Below, piece after piece: positions 34,385 to 43,622 of a DNA stretch of 64,000 bases. The DNA comes from Anaerocolumna sp047777345. Its GTDB lineage: Bacteria; Bacillota; Clostridia; Lachnospirales; Lachnospiraceae. The position numbers and the translations under genes are program-made. The stretch lies in contig JBKEEJ010000004.1 in NCBI GenBank assembly GCA_047777345.1, positions 173,540 to 237,539 on the forward strand. Direction: 5' to 3'. Numbering within the stretch: position 1 is the first letter of the stretch; the number at the start of each line of letters is the position of its first letter. The notes beneath the pieces were generated by a model. The model was not told where the DNA came from, searched no databases, and saw nothing but the letters and a program-made list of their open reading frames with translations.

Positions 34385-36190
34385 ATGGAGAATACAAAAT
34401 TAAGAAAAAGAAATGAAATCGACAGTAAATTTAAATGGGCCATTGAAGACCTGTTCCCAAATGATGAGGAATGGAGAAAAGAATTTGACCTGGTAAAAAA
34501 ATTAATACCTGAAATCAAATCTTATCAGGGAAAATTGGGAGAATCGGCAGATATGCTCCTTGACTTTTATAAGCTAAAAGATGAAATCTCCCTTCATCTG
34601 GAGCGGGTTTATGTCTATGCACATCAAAAATATCATGAAGATACATCTAACAGTATTTATCAGGGCCTTTCCAATCAGGCCACCAATCTGGAAGTTCAGG
34701 TAAGCAGTGCGATGGCTTTTGTGGTTCCTGAGATTTTAAATATACCGGAGGAAAGATTAAAGTATTTTTTGGATTCAAAACCGGAATTAAAGACTTATGA
34801 ATTTGCTCTGCAGGAAATTACCCGTATGAAACCCCATACCTTAAACAAAGAAATGGAAGAACTGATTGCTGACACCGGGGAAATGGCAGATGCCCCAAGT
34901 ACCATATTTTCAATGTTTAATAATGCGGACCTGAAATTTCCTGAGATTAAAAATGAAAATGGGGAAATGGTTGAACTGACACACGGAAGATATATTTCTT
35001 TTCTGGAAAGCCCGGACAGGAGAGTCCGTAAGGATGCATTTCAGGCTTTATATGCAACTTATAATAAGTATAAAAACATGCTGGCTGCTACCTATGCCGC
35101 CAATGTAAAACAAGAGGCATTTTATGCAAAGGTAAGAAAATATCCGTCAGCTTTGGCAAAGGAACTGGATAAGAGCAATGTGCCCATGTCCGTTTATACC
35201 AATCTTATTGAGGTAGTTCATGAATACCTGCCTTATCTGCATCGATATGTTTCCTTGCGCAAAAAGCTTTTGGGCGTGGATGAACTGCATATGTATGATC
35301 TTTACACACCCGTTGTAAAAGACGTTAACAAAAAAATCAGCTTTGAAGAAGCCAAGGAATTGGTTTATGAAGGGTTAAAGCCCATGGGTGAAAAATATTT
35401 GGCAGCATTAAAGGAAGGCTTCGAAAACCGCTGGATTGACGTATACGAAAATGAAGGGAAACGAAGCGGTGCCTATTCCTGGGGCGCTTACGGAACCCAC
35501 CCTTATGTTCTGTTAAATTATCAGGATACTTTGGATAACGTATTTACCTTGGCTCACGAGATGGGACATTCGCTCCACAGCTATTTTTCCGACGCGGCGC
35601 TTCCCATTACTTATGCCGGTTATAAAACCTTTGTGGCAGAAGTGGCTTCTACATGCAATGAAGCCTTGTTAATGGAATATTTGCTGGGGAAAACAGATGA
35701 TAAAAAAGAAAGGGCATATTTGATTAATCACTTCCTGGAGCAATTCAGAACTACCCTTTACAGACAGACCATGTTTGCCGAATTTGAAATGATTACCCAT
35801 CAGAAATCCATGGACGGAGAAGCTTTGACTGCTGATACCTTGTGTAAAATTTATCGTGATTTAAATATTAAATATTTTGGCGATGATATTGTAGTGGATC
35901 ACGAAATCGATATGGAATGGGCAAGAATTCCTCATTTCTATACGGCCTTTTACGTATATCAGTACGCAACCGGATATTCGGCCGCCATCGCATTGTCCAG
36001 AAGAATATTAAATATGGGAAAACCTGCCGTAGACGATTATATAAATAAATTCCTAAGCGGCGGAGGCTCCGATTATCCCATTAATCTGCTTAAAAAAGCC
36101 GGTGTTGATATGAGTACCAAAGAACCAATCAGACAGGCATTAGAACTGTTTGGTAAACTTTTGGATGAAATGGAAGAGTTAATGAAGTAA
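34385..36190 (+). CDS. pepF: Oligoendopeptidase F (peptidase M3B)
   Basis: Cytoplasmic zinc metallopeptidase that degrades oligopeptides of about 7-17 residues. It is the full 601 aa. The zinc site HEMGH has H391, E392 and H395, and the third ligand glutamate lies in the TFVAEVASTCNEALL helix. The N-terminal part is helical as in the family. A GGAAAGG site precedes the ATG and an intrinsic terminator follows 6 bases after the stop. Confidence 0.96.
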   Translation: MENTKLRKRNEIDSKFKWAIEDLFPNDEEWRKEFDLVKKLIPEIKSYQGKLGESADMLLDFYKLKDEISLHLERVYVYAHQKYHEDTSNSIYQGLSNQATNLEVQVSSAMAFVVPEILNIPEERLKYFLDSKPELKTYEFALQEITRMKPHTLNKEMEELIADTGEMADAPSTIFSMFNNADLKFPEIKNENGEMVELTHGRYISFLESPDRRVRKDAFQALYATYNKYKNMLAATYAANVKQEAFYAKVRKYPSALAKELDKSNVPMSVYTNLIEVVHEYLPYLHRYVSLRKKLLGVDELHMYDLYTPVVKDVNKKISFEEAKELVYEGLKPMGEKYLAALKEGFENRWIDVYENEGKRSGAYSWGAYGTHPYVLLNYQDTLDNVFTLAHEMGHSLHSYFSDAALPITYAGYKTFVAEVASTCNEALLMEYLLGKTDDKKERAYLINHFLEQFRTTLYRQTMFAEFEMITHQKSMDGEALTADTLCKIYRDLNIKYFGDDIVVDHEIDMEWARIPHFYTAFYVYQYATGYSAAIALSRRILNMGKPAVDDYINKFLSGGGSDYPINLLKKAGVDMSTKEPIRQALELFGKLLDEMEELMK

Positions 36191-36196
36191 TTGATA

Positions 36197-36235
36197 AGAA
36201 GTCAAAAACATTTGTTTTTGACTTCTTTCTTTTTA
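36197..36235 (+). terminator. Terminator of pepF
   Basis: A 13-bp stem (36197-36209 with 36214-36226, AGAAGTCAAAAAC), 4-base loop and T-rich tail. Confidence 0.85.
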
Positions 36236-36288
36236 TTTTCGTAAAAATTAAATTGTAATATGTGTCAGTTTCCATTTATATCCTACTT

Positions 36289-37530
36289 TTATAAAATTAT
36301 AACCCCATGGGTATATTCATCCTTCAGGATAGTTCCATACTTTTGAAATACGACCTGATTATACAGGTGAGCTGCAAAAATATCTTCCTGAAACATGGAT
36401 AAACCAACTTCTGAGAGCTTACCTTTTGCATCTGCCACTTTGGTAATAACAGGTATTCTTTCATTTTTAGCAATCAGCCGAATAAGATGGGATGCGGTTT
36501 TCCGAAACCCCAAAAGCCTGGCGTATTGGGTAAAGCCTGATTCATTATATACTTTAAAATCATCGGAATATAAATTAAGCAAAAGATGAATCAGCCCCCG
36601 GTTAATACGGGTAAGAGTCCATTGTCTGGACTTAATTTTTTGTGCCAGTTGGGGAAAGGTTAAATTCAGAAAACTGGTATCATATATCCGGTTGGCAAGA
36701 TCCGGCGTTATGTCGGTATATTTTGTCAGAGAGTCTTTGGTTTCCGTTAATAATCTGTAATTTAGCAGCAAAGAATAATCTTCTTCAAAAATCGGATAGG
36801 TTTTTTGGTAATTTTCCTCCATGATTTTATAAACCGGTTCGGGTACCTGATGAATTAAGTAATCCATACAATTATTTTCAAAAAAGGCTTTCCGTATTGC
36901 CGTTGCGCTGCTGATGGTAGTTTGGGATAAGGAAGTTAAGTCTTTGGAATGGTAATCCGCCGTAATTCGGGCTATCGTAACCGGATTAATAGTACTGTTA
37001 AGCCGCATTAAAGCCTTAATATATTCAATCCCCAGAATGTTGTTGGGAGAGGAGAGAACCGAATCATCAACCGAAGGAATTGTGGCTTTTATGGCTTCCA
37101 TTCTGGCAGCCGGAAAAGTTTTTCCTGATTTTACCAGGCGACTTAAAAGCTGCCGGTAATCTGAGGGTTCTTTTAGCAATAGCTTGGCTACGGATTGAAG
37201 CAGGGTAACAGAACCGCATTCACTGCCAAAACACAGACAGTCAATGATTCCTAACTTGTCCAGTAAAGAAACTGCCCCAAGGGCGAAAAACTCCGCGCTG
37301 GCAGTGGAATAACAGACAGGAAGTTCCAGCACAATATCAGCGCCACAGGATAAAGCCATTTTGGTACGGCTGTATTTATCAATAAGAGCCGGGGCTCCCC
37401 GCTGAACAAAATTGCCGCTCATGATCACAACGGCATAATCGGCTTTGGTAATTCTTTTTGCTTCCTGTATATGGTACAGATGGCCATTATGGAAAGGATT
37501 ATATTCAGTAATTAAACCAACTATTTTCAT
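36289..37530 (-). CDS. tmcAL: tRNA(Met) cytidine acetate ligase TmcAL (YlbM)
   Basis: TmcAL adds an acetyl group to the wobble cytidine (ac4C34) of elongator tRNA-Met using acetate and ATP. The ATG at 37530 follows AAAGG by 8 bases; the longer frame to 37569 lacks support. The 413-aa protein has the nucleotidyltransferase start GLITEYNPFHNGHLYHI, MSGNFVQRGAPAL and the LELPVCYSTASAEFFALGAV block. The ylb context (rsmD, coaD, ylbJ nearby) supports the call. Acetate from pta-ackA is its substrate class, though no link is implied. Confidence 0.93.
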   Translation of the reverse strand: MKIVGLITEYNPFHNGHLYHIQEAKRITKADYAVVIMSGNFVQRGAPALIDKYSRTKMALSCGADIVLELPVCYSTASAEFFALGAVSLLDKLGIIDCLCFGSECGSVTLLQSVAKLLLKEPSDYRQLLSRLVKSGKTFPAARMEAIKATIPSVDDSVLSSPNNILGIEYIKALMRLNSTINPVTIARITADYHSKDLTSLSQTTISSATAIRKAFFENNCMDYLIHQVPEPVYKIMEENYQKTYPIFEEDYSLLLNYRLLTETKDSLTKYTDITPDLANRIYDTSFLNLTFPQLAQKIKSRQWTLTRINRGLIHLLLNLYSDDFKVYNESGFTQYARLLGFRKTASHLIRLIAKNERIPVITKVADAKGKLSEVGLSMFQEDIFAAHLYNQVVFQKYGTILKDEYTHGVIIL

Positions 37531-37739
37531 ATTTATACCTTTATGTTGCCGGCAGCCTTTACCTGCCACAATACGGCATCCTTTCGTTAGAATTTTAGCA
37601 ATAGCATATATCTTTTGTGCCAGATAATAACAATATAATATAATTAGTATATATATACAAGGGATAGCTTGGCAAGAAATATATGAAATTCTGTAAATTG
37701 TAGTGCTAATTTTTTACTTTCGTTATTTACAAAAAATGG

Positions 37740-37748
37740 TATAATTAG
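37740..37748 (+). promoter_or_regulatory. Extended -10 promoter of the agrA-agrC-agrB operon
   Basis: TGG followed by TATAAT, about 30 bases before agrA, reads as an extended -10 element (TGn-TATAAT). No good -35 hexamer is visible at 17 bases. Confidence 0.4.
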
Positions 37749-37776
37749 ATATATGGTAATTTAAGGGGGGATTATA

Positions 37777-38511
37777 TTGATTACGATAGCTGTATGTGAT
37801 GACGACGTTAAGTTTACGGATTCGATGCAGGAAATTATTACTCAATATAAAATAGAAAAAAAGGAGAATATAGTGTGTGATGTCTTTTACAGCGGGGAGA
37901 GTCTATTGGAAGAAAAAAAAGAATATGATATCCTATTTCTGGATATTAAAATGGACAAGCTGGACGGATTTGAGACTGCCAGGCGTTTGCGCAAAAGAAA
38001 CAAAACAATGGAAATTATTTATTTGACCAGCTACGGAGGATTAACGAGAGAAGCCTTGGCAGTCCACGCTTTCGATTATCTGGAAAAACCGGTATCAAAA
38101 GAGCAGATTTTTAATCAGCTGGATGAAGTACTGGAAAAAATAATGAGAAAAAAGCTAAAAGATGACTATAAGTACCATATAATTGCCTTTAACGCAGGAA
38201 AAAACAGCATTCGTCTGCCGATTGAGGATATTTATTATTTTGAACGAGTCGATCGTAAAATAAAAGCGGTAACCAAAAAAGGCAATTTCATGTTATATGA
38301 GACCATAGCGTCTGTGGAGGAAAAACTTCACCAGTATGATTTTGTAACACCTCACCAAAGTTTTGTAATTAATCTTAACAATTTAAAAGATTATTATAAA
38401 GACGAAATTATTATGCTAAACAATGACACTATTCCTATTGCCCAAAAGAGGGCGGCAGAGTTTAAGAGGACAATGAGAGAATTTCTGCAAAGAAAATTGG
38501 AAAGTAAATAG
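37777..38511 (+). CDS. agrA: LytTR-type response regulator of the agr system (AgrA-like)
   Basis: The 244-aa regulator starts at TTG 37777, 6 bases after GGGGGG. The receiver domain (about 1-120) has the acidic cluster VCDDD, phospho-acceptor D56 in LFLDIKMD, and the K in EKPVS. The DNA-binding LytTR domain (about 140-240) has RLPIEDIYYFERVDRKI and the FVTPHQSFVINLNNLKDYY block. LytTR domains bind paired direct repeats spaced by about two helical turns; such repeats lie before agrD. It heads the agrA-agrC-agrB-agrD locus. Confidence 0.9.
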   Translation: MITIAVCDDDVKFTDSMQEIITQYKIEKKENIVCDVFYSGESLLEEKKEYDILFLDIKMDKLDGFETARRLRKRNKTMEIIYLTSYGGLTREALAVHAFDYLEKPVSKEQIFNQLDEVLEKIMRKKLKDDYKYHIIAFNAGKNSIRLPIEDIYYFERVDRKIKAVTKKGNFMLYETIASVEEKLHQYDFVTPHQSFVINLNNLKDYYKDEIIMLNNDTIPIAQKRAAEFKRTMREFLQRKLESK

Positions 38512-38532
38512 GTTATTGTGATGAGGTGTGGT

Positions 38533-39846
38533 ATGAAATTAATTGTAGTTGCAGTCGGATTACTTTTATCCGGTATTGTATCCGTCAGTATTATTATGGA
38601 TTTTATGGATAAGTTATTGGAAAGAAACAGCAAAAAAAAGGCCGTGTATCATTTTGCCAAAGCAGGTTTTGTATTATTGCTTGCCGGTGTCAATGCCCTT
38701 CATAACGGATGGTTAAATTTAATTACCGTTATTGGAATTTCCCAGGGAATTGCAGTTACATTATATTACGGCAGAGCATTAAAAAAGCTTTTTTACATAA
38801 TATGTATTGTGTTTAGTATGAGCGCCTGTGAGTCCATAGGAATTGTTCTGCTCAATTACTTATATAAACAATTTCCGCTTGCCATTACGTCAATACAGAT
38901 GCGCTCCCTTTTTAATATAACCATTACGCAGATAATCGTTATCTTTATCAGTCACACTATTATTTTAAAGATTATCAAAAAGAAAAATATTACCCAGTTA
39001 ACTTACAGCCAGTATTTATTTTCATTTATCTATGCCCTGGCCAGTGTAATAAATATTTACATTTTATCAGTATTAATCCGGGATAATTACTCTGACGCGG
39101 AGTTTTTGCTTACATTAATAACCATAACCAGCATTGTTATTATAAATACCTATTTGCTGAAATTACTGGAATACGCATCGGAAAACAACCGACTTCAGTA
39201 TGAAAATAATTTATTTCTTGAACAGTCCAGAATGCAGTATAAATATTATGACAATATTGAGCAGCAGTATCGTGAATCTCTTAGTATTTTGCACGATGTG
39301 AAAAGGCATATCAGAACCATTGAAGAATTGTATCGTCATAAGGAAAATGAAACCGCGGCAGAATATTCGAAAAAAATAAGCCATAAGTTAGATTCCTTTA
39401 AATTAAATGAATATAGTGAAAACCGGCTGCTAAATATTATTTTAAATGACAAAATGCGTTTGGCGGAACAAAATAATATTAAGTTTCTTTGTAAAATTGA
39501 CGATGTGGATTTAAGTTTTATAGACCATGTTGATCTGACGACTATTTTTGCCAATTTGCTGGATAATGCCATTGAAGCCTGTCAGGCTGTAAACGGCGAC
39601 CGGGAAATTTTGGTGCAGGTAGGTTCCTTTAACAATCTTATTGTTATAAATATTAAGAATACCATAAAAGAAGGCTTAACTAACATAGGATTACATATGA
39701 AATCCAGTAAGAAAAATCACAAGGGAATCGGACTGCCTAATGTGATGAAAGTAGTAGATGATTATAACGGAGATATTAATGTCCGTAGGGAAGGAAATAT
39801 GTTTGTCTGCAGCATTATACTTTCAAGACAAGGAGGTAAAAAATAG
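38533..39846 (+). CDS. agrC: GHKL sensor histidine kinase of the agr system (AgrC-like)
   Basis: The start is ambiguous: ATG 38533 with GAGGTG upstream is chosen (437 aa), while GTG 38518 and ATG 38521 are in frame. About six N-terminal transmembrane segments (residues to about 210) are followed by a cytoplasmic kinase region. The phospho-acceptor H254 is in LHDVKRHIRTI and the GHKL ATPase domain (about 315-437) has NLLDNAIEAC and GIGLPNVMKVV. It would sense the cyclic peptide made by AgrB from AgrD and phosphorylate AgrA. Confidence 0.9.
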   Translation: MKLIVVAVGLLLSGIVSVSIIMDFMDKLLERNSKKKAVYHFAKAGFVLLLAGVNALHNGWLNLITVIGISQGIAVTLYYGRALKKLFYIICIVFSMSACESIGIVLLNYLYKQFPLAITSIQMRSLFNITITQIIVIFISHTIILKIIKKKNITQLTYSQYLFSFIYALASVINIYILSVLIRDNYSDAEFLLTLITITSIVIINTYLLKLLEYASENNRLQYENNLFLEQSRMQYKYYDNIEQQYRESLSILHDVKRHIRTIEELYRHKENETAAEYSKKISHKLDSFKLNEYSENRLLNIILNDKMRLAEQNNIKFLCKIDDVDLSFIDHVDLTTIFANLLDNAIEACQAVNGDREILVQVGSFNNLIVINIKNTIKEGLTNIGLHMKSSKKNHKGIGLPNVMKVVDDYNGDINVRREGNMFVCSIILSRQGGKK

Positions 39847-39949
39847 GGAGTAAAAAATAGACGTTCATAAGACTTAAAAGATTAAGACTTAAAAAGCAAA
39901 ATAAAATAACAAAATTAAGATGAAAGAAAATAATCTGGAAAGGAAGAGT

Positions 39950-40531
39950 ATGATTGATAGAATATCGGAGTATGTTGTCCGCAAACTGAGGGAAAGCAAC
40001 ATTATTAAGGAAGAAGACATTGAACTATATCAATTTGGTATCGAAAGCTTTCTTATGAAGGCTTGTCATCTTATTTCATATCTGGTAATTGGACTTTTGT
40101 TTGGACGGTTGCCGGAATTATTGTTGTTTCTAGCAGTATTTATACCTTTAAGGGAGTGTTCCGGCGGATATCATGCCAAGACACCCCTTAGATGTTATAT
40201 TTTATCCTGTTGTACGGTTATTGCTTTTTTATGCCTTATTACCTTTGTTCCTGGTAACAGGATCCCATATGGTCTGTTTCTTGCTTTGGTTTCAAGTTTC
40301 GTTTTATATTTTATCGTACCGGTGGAAACGGAGAATAAACCTTTAAGTGATACGGAAGTAATTCATTATAAAAGAAAAGCCAGGTTAATGATTGGGGCTG
40401 AATTGGGACTTACCATTGCCTTTTATCTGGTTTCATGGTATGTATTTAGTTTGATTTTATCGTTAAGCTTAACTTTCGAACTTATCATAGCTTTGGCGGG
40501 ATTAGGAAGAAAAAAGGATGAAAAAAGCTGA
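39950..40531 (+). CDS. agrB: AgrB-like peptide-processing membrane protease
   Basis: ATG 39950 follows AAAGGAAG; an in-frame ATG at 39920 has no site, so 193 aa is preferred. AgrB cleaves the AgrD C-terminus and closes the thiolactone ring. The catalytic pair is present with exact spacing: H75 in GGYHAK and C82 in PLRCYI, seven residues apart as in Staphylococcus aureus (H77/C84). About five membrane segments are visible. Its substrate gene agrD lies 164 bases downstream. Confidence 0.93.
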   Translation: MIDRISEYVVRKLRESNIIKEEDIELYQFGIESFLMKACHLISYLVIGLLFGRLPELLLFLAVFIPLRECSGGYHAKTPLRCYILSCCTVIAFLCLITFVPGNRIPYGLFLALVSSFVLYFIVPVETENKPLSDTEVIHYKRKARLMIGAELGLTIAFYLVSWYVFSLILSLSLTFELIIALAGLGRKKDEKS

Positions 40532-40569
40532 TATTAAACATTTTTTTCAATGAAGTGAAAGAGAATTAG

Positions 40570-40617
40570 TAGAATATGCAAAAAACATGTAGAATACGCA
40601 AAGTGCCTTGTAAAATA
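40570..40617 (+). promoter_or_regulatory. Phased direct repeats, candidate AgrA (LytTR) binding sites
   Basis: TAGAATATGCAAA (40570-40582) and TAGAATACGCAAA (40590-40602) differ at one base and are 20 bases apart; a weaker copy TAAAATA starts at 40611, 21 bases further. LytTR regulators typically bind two direct repeats 20-22 bases apart next to the -35 of target promoters, exactly the geometry here, ahead of agrD. Confidence 0.65.
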
Positions 40618-40635
40618 TCCCCAATATTATATAAT
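40608..40635 (+). promoter_or_regulatory. Promoter of agrD
   Basis: TTGTAA (40608-40613), 16-base spacer, TATAAT (40630-40635). The -35 overlaps the third repeat. It gives agrD its own transcript apart from agrACB. Confidence 0.65.
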
Positions 40636-40695
40636 TAAGTTAACAAACAAAGACGGGCATAAAACTATTAACAGTTTTGAAAGGGAGGTAGTAAT

Positions 40696-40842
40696 ATGAA
40701 AAAGGAAATGGAAAAAAAGGTCCTGACAGTAGTTTCAAAGTTAGCAATGAATTCGGCAAAAAAGGCTGCCAATTCAGCTTGCGTTTTTTTAGGCTATCAG
40801 CCCAGACTACCACAATCTGTTAAAAACTTAAAAAAAATCTGA
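40696..40842 (+). CDS. agrD: Cyclic lactone autoinducer peptide precursor (AgrD-like)
   Basis: A 48-aa peptide with GGGAGG (40683-40688) 7 bases before the ATG. It has the AgrD pattern: an amphipathic basic N-terminal leader (residues 1-28), a core around SACVFLGYQP with the ring cysteine at residue 29, and a proline/lysine C-terminal tail (RLPQSVKNLKKI) that AgrB would remove. The YQPxLPxS motif after the core is typical of clostridial cyclic-lactone precursors. The mature signal is probably a five-residue ring beginning at the Cys; this is inferred. Confidence 0.9.
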   Translation: MKKEMEKKVLTVVSKLAMNSAKKAANSACVFLGYQPRLPQSVKNLKKI

Positions 40843-40896
40843 CAACCGGCTTTTCATTTTGATTACAAGTAAGTAACTGTACATAAGCTGTCTTCG

Positions 40897-40970
40897 AAAA
40901 GGCTGTCGCACAAGGAAGCTTTTGGTATTACAATGAATCCAGGCTTAATCCTTGTGCGATAGCTTTTTTT
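40897..40970 (+). terminator. Long-loop terminator of agrD
   Basis: A 20-bp stem (about 40897-40916 with 40949-40968) with two G-U pairs, a loop of about 32 bases and a T7 run. Its core GGCTGTCGCACAAG matches the terminator at 11.5 kb. Confidence 0.8.
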
Positions 40971-41111
40971 GGGTGTTTGGCTTTAACGATGATTTTGCCA
41001 ATCTGCTTGCTTCCGGTTTGCCCATATGTTACTCTATAATTAGATATGAATATAGTAATTTTTAATAGCAGTCAGTGAATACAAACAGATAAAGGGCCGA
41101 AGGAAGGTAAT

Positions 41112-42380
41112 ATGATGGATATTATCAGCAGCAAAAATGTTATAAATTTGATAAGAAAGACTCTGAATTTAATTGATAAGAGGCTTATTCATCATGGAGA
41201 AAGGATAAGCTATATACTTAACAAAATGTTGGTATGTGAAAATAAGTACAGTACGGAAGAAATTTTTAACTTTACCATTATCGGCTTACTGCATGATATT
41301 GGGGCTTATAAAACAGAAGAAATTGATAAAATGATTCAGTTCGAAACAAATGGAGTATTTGAGCATTCCATTTATGGAAATCTTTTTTTAAAATATCTGT
41401 CCCCTCTTGGTGATTTGGCGGAAATTGTTTTGTATCACCATATGGATTATTATAAACTAAAACAGCTTAGTACTGTTTATGAAAGGGTGGCATCTTATTT
41501 AAATCTTGCTGACAGGGTGGATGTCTATTTCATGCATTTTAAGAATGCAAGCCCGGACCAATGGATTGCATTTGAGAGAAACAAGTTTTCCAAAGAAGCT
41601 CTTGAATTATTAAAGAGAACAGATGAAAAATATAAGATATTTGAACATATCAGAAACAAAACATATCTGGATGAATTAAACCAAATCTATTCTTCGGTAA
41701 AATTTACACCGAAAGACAAAGAAGCCTATATTAAAATGCTGATTTATTCCATTGACTTTCGCAGCGAATTTACGGTTATGCACACCATTACCACTGTCAG
41801 TATAGCGGATGAAATCGGTAAATTAATGAATTTAACCGATTATGAAAGAAAAATTTTACATTATGGAGCCATTTTACATGATATTGGAAAAATTGCTACT
41901 CCTGTTTCTATTCTTGAGGCTCCGAGAAAACTTACAGAAAATGAAATGGCTATCATGAAAAATCATGTTAAGATGAGCGAATTTATACTAAATGATTACA
42001 TACATCCGGATATATTAGAAATTGCCATAAGGCATCACGAGAGACTGGATGGTTCCGGATATCATAGGGGCCTTACTGCAAAAGACCTTACATTGCCCCA
42101 AAGAATTCTTGCTGTCTCTGATGTTATTAGTGCTTTATATGGGAAAAGAAGCTATAAGGAACCTTTTCAGAAAGACACCATATTAAACATTCTTTCCAAA
42201 GAAGCAAAAGAAGGAAAACTATGTCCTTTTACCATAGAATGCGTAAGCAAAAATTTTGATGAAATTATGTATAATGTTACCGAAAACACGGCAAAACCAT
42301 TAAAAGTTTATGGGGATATTAAGAAAAAGTATGAGGAAACCTATTATCAATTACTGGAGTTTTGCAAGGAAAAAAATTAG
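41112..42380 (+). CDS. Two-domain HD / HD-GYP-like phosphohydrolase
   Basis: The 422-aa protein has an N-terminal HD domain (about 20-190; HDIGAYKT, HHMDYYK) and a C-terminal HD-GYP-like domain (about 210-400) with AILHDIGKIATP and HHERLDGSGYHRG. In HD-GYP enzymes that degrade cyclic di-GMP the signature is HHExxDGxGYP; here the proline is His (GYH). Metal ligands HD and HH are intact, so hydrolase activity is plausible, but substrate specificity may differ. No sensor or receiver domain is attached. GGAAGG precedes tandem ATGs at 41112 and 41115. Confidence 0.85.
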   Translation: MMDIISSKNVINLIRKTLNLIDKRLIHHGERISYILNKMLVCENKYSTEEIFNFTIIGLLHDIGAYKTEEIDKMIQFETNGVFEHSIYGNLFLKYLSPLGDLAEIVLYHHMDYYKLKQLSTVYERVASYLNLADRVDVYFMHFKNASPDQWIAFERNKFSKEALELLKRTDEKYKIFEHIRNKTYLDELNQIYSSVKFTPKDKEAYIKMLIYSIDFRSEFTVMHTITTVSIADEIGKLMNLTDYERKILHYGAILHDIGKIATPVSILEAPRKLTENEMAIMKNHVKMSEFILNDYIHPDILEIAIRHHERLDGSGYHRGLTAKDLTLPQRILAVSDVISALYGKRSYKEPFQKDTILNILSKEAKEGKLCPFTIECVSKNFDEIMYNVTENTAKPLKVYGDIKKKYEETYYQLLEFCKEKN

Positions 42381-42400
42381 TAAAAATATTTAATTCTTAC

Positions 42401-42429
42401 TTGTATACCAAATTTATTTGGACTATAAT
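42401..42429 (+). promoter_or_regulatory. Promoter of pta-ackA
   Basis: TTGTAT (42401-42406), 17-base spacer, TATAAT (42424-42429). The 140-base leader behind it contains a GCCTGCCTT/AAGGACAGGC hairpin (42502-42522). Confidence 0.75.
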
Positions 42430-42568
42430 GTATCTGAGATTTTACTAAAAGGCTATGTTAAGTATAAATTTTACTTATCATGGGATTTATAATAATATAA
42501 TGCCTGCCTTAAAAGGACAGGCTTAATTAGTTGCCTAAAAAAGGTGTTTTACGAAAGGAGATATTGAC

Positions 42569-43564
42569 GTGGGATTTATCGACGTAATTAAAGAAAGAGC
42601 AAAACAAAACAAAAAAACAATTGTATTACCGGAATCCAATGACATAAGGACATTAAAGGCAGCCGAGCAAGCTTTAAAAGAAGGTATTGCCAATATTATT
42701 CTCGTAGGTAATGAAGAAACGATTAAAAAAGACGGTGCCGGTTTAGACCTTACAGGCGCTACAATTGTAGATCCTTTAACAACGGAAAAACTGGAATCTT
42801 ATATTAACCTTTTGGTAGAAATAAGAAAAAACAAAGGTATGACTTACGAAAAAGCAAAAGAATTACTGACCAAAGATTATCTTACCTTTGGTGTAACAAT
42901 GGTTAAAGCCGGTGATGCTGACGGTATGGTAGCAGGTGCAATTAATGCTACAGCCAATGTATTAAGACCGTCACTTCAGATTTTAAAAACTGCGCCTGGT
43001 ACCAAGTTAGTATCCGCTTTCTTCGTTATGGTTGTTCCAAATTGCGAATATGGTTCCAATGGTACCTTTATTTTTGCTGATTCCGGATTAAATCAAAATC
43101 CTACTTCGGAAGAACTGGCAGCTATCGCAGAAAGTTCAGCCAAGAGCTTTAAGTTATTGGTAGGAGAAGAACCTATTGTAGCTATGCTTTCTCATTCCAC
43201 CAAAGGAAGCGCTAAACATGCCGATGTTGATAAGGTGGTTGAGGCAACCAGAATCGCTAAAGAATTATATCCGGACTTAAAACTGGATGGAGAACTTCAG
43301 CTGGATGCTGCTATTGTACCTAGTGTCGGCGCTTCAAAAGCTCCGGGCAGTGATGTGGCCGGAAAAGCAAATGTCTTAATTTTCCCTGATCTGGATGCAG
43401 GTAACATAGGCTACAAATTAACTCAGAGACTGGCTAAAGCGGAAGCTTACGGACCTATTACCCAGGGTATTGCAAAACCTGTAAATGACTTATCAAGAGG
43501 ATGTACAGCGGAAGATATCGTTGGTGTTATCGCCATAACCGCTGTTCAGGCAGGTGCTAATTAA
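42569..43564 (+). CDS. pta: Phosphate acetyltransferase
   Basis: Pta converts acetyl-CoA and phosphate to acetyl phosphate. GTG start at 42569 after AAAGGAGAT. The 331-aa protein is the short single-domain form; family blocks include VLPESNDIRTLKAA, DADGMVAGAINATANVLRPSLQI, MLSHSTKGSAKH and PDLDAGNIGYKLTQR. It is followed after 58 bases by ackA; together they make ATP and acetate during fermentation. Confidence 0.97.
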   Translation: MGFIDVIKERAKQNKKTIVLPESNDIRTLKAAEQALKEGIANIILVGNEETIKKDGAGLDLTGATIVDPLTTEKLESYINLLVEIRKNKGMTYEKAKELLTKDYLTFGVTMVKAGDADGMVAGAINATANVLRPSLQILKTAPGTKLVSAFFVMVVPNCEYGSNGTFIFADSGLNQNPTSEELAAIAESSAKSFKLLVGEEPIVAMLSHSTKGSAKHADVDKVVEATRIAKELYPDLKLDGELQLDAAIVPSVGASKAPGSDVAGKANVLIFPDLDAGNIGYKLTQRLAKAEAYGPITQGIAKPVNDLSRGCTAEDIVGVIAITAVQAGAN

Positions 43565-43622
43565 TATATAAGCTATGTTTTGCAATTGTTAAAAAGAATT
43601 TTACACATAAAAGGAGAAAATT

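Noticed and set aside
40571..40620. CRISPR-like array from the repeated TAGAATAYGCAAA
   Set aside because: Only two or three 13-base repeats with 7-base gaps; better explained as regulator binding sites.
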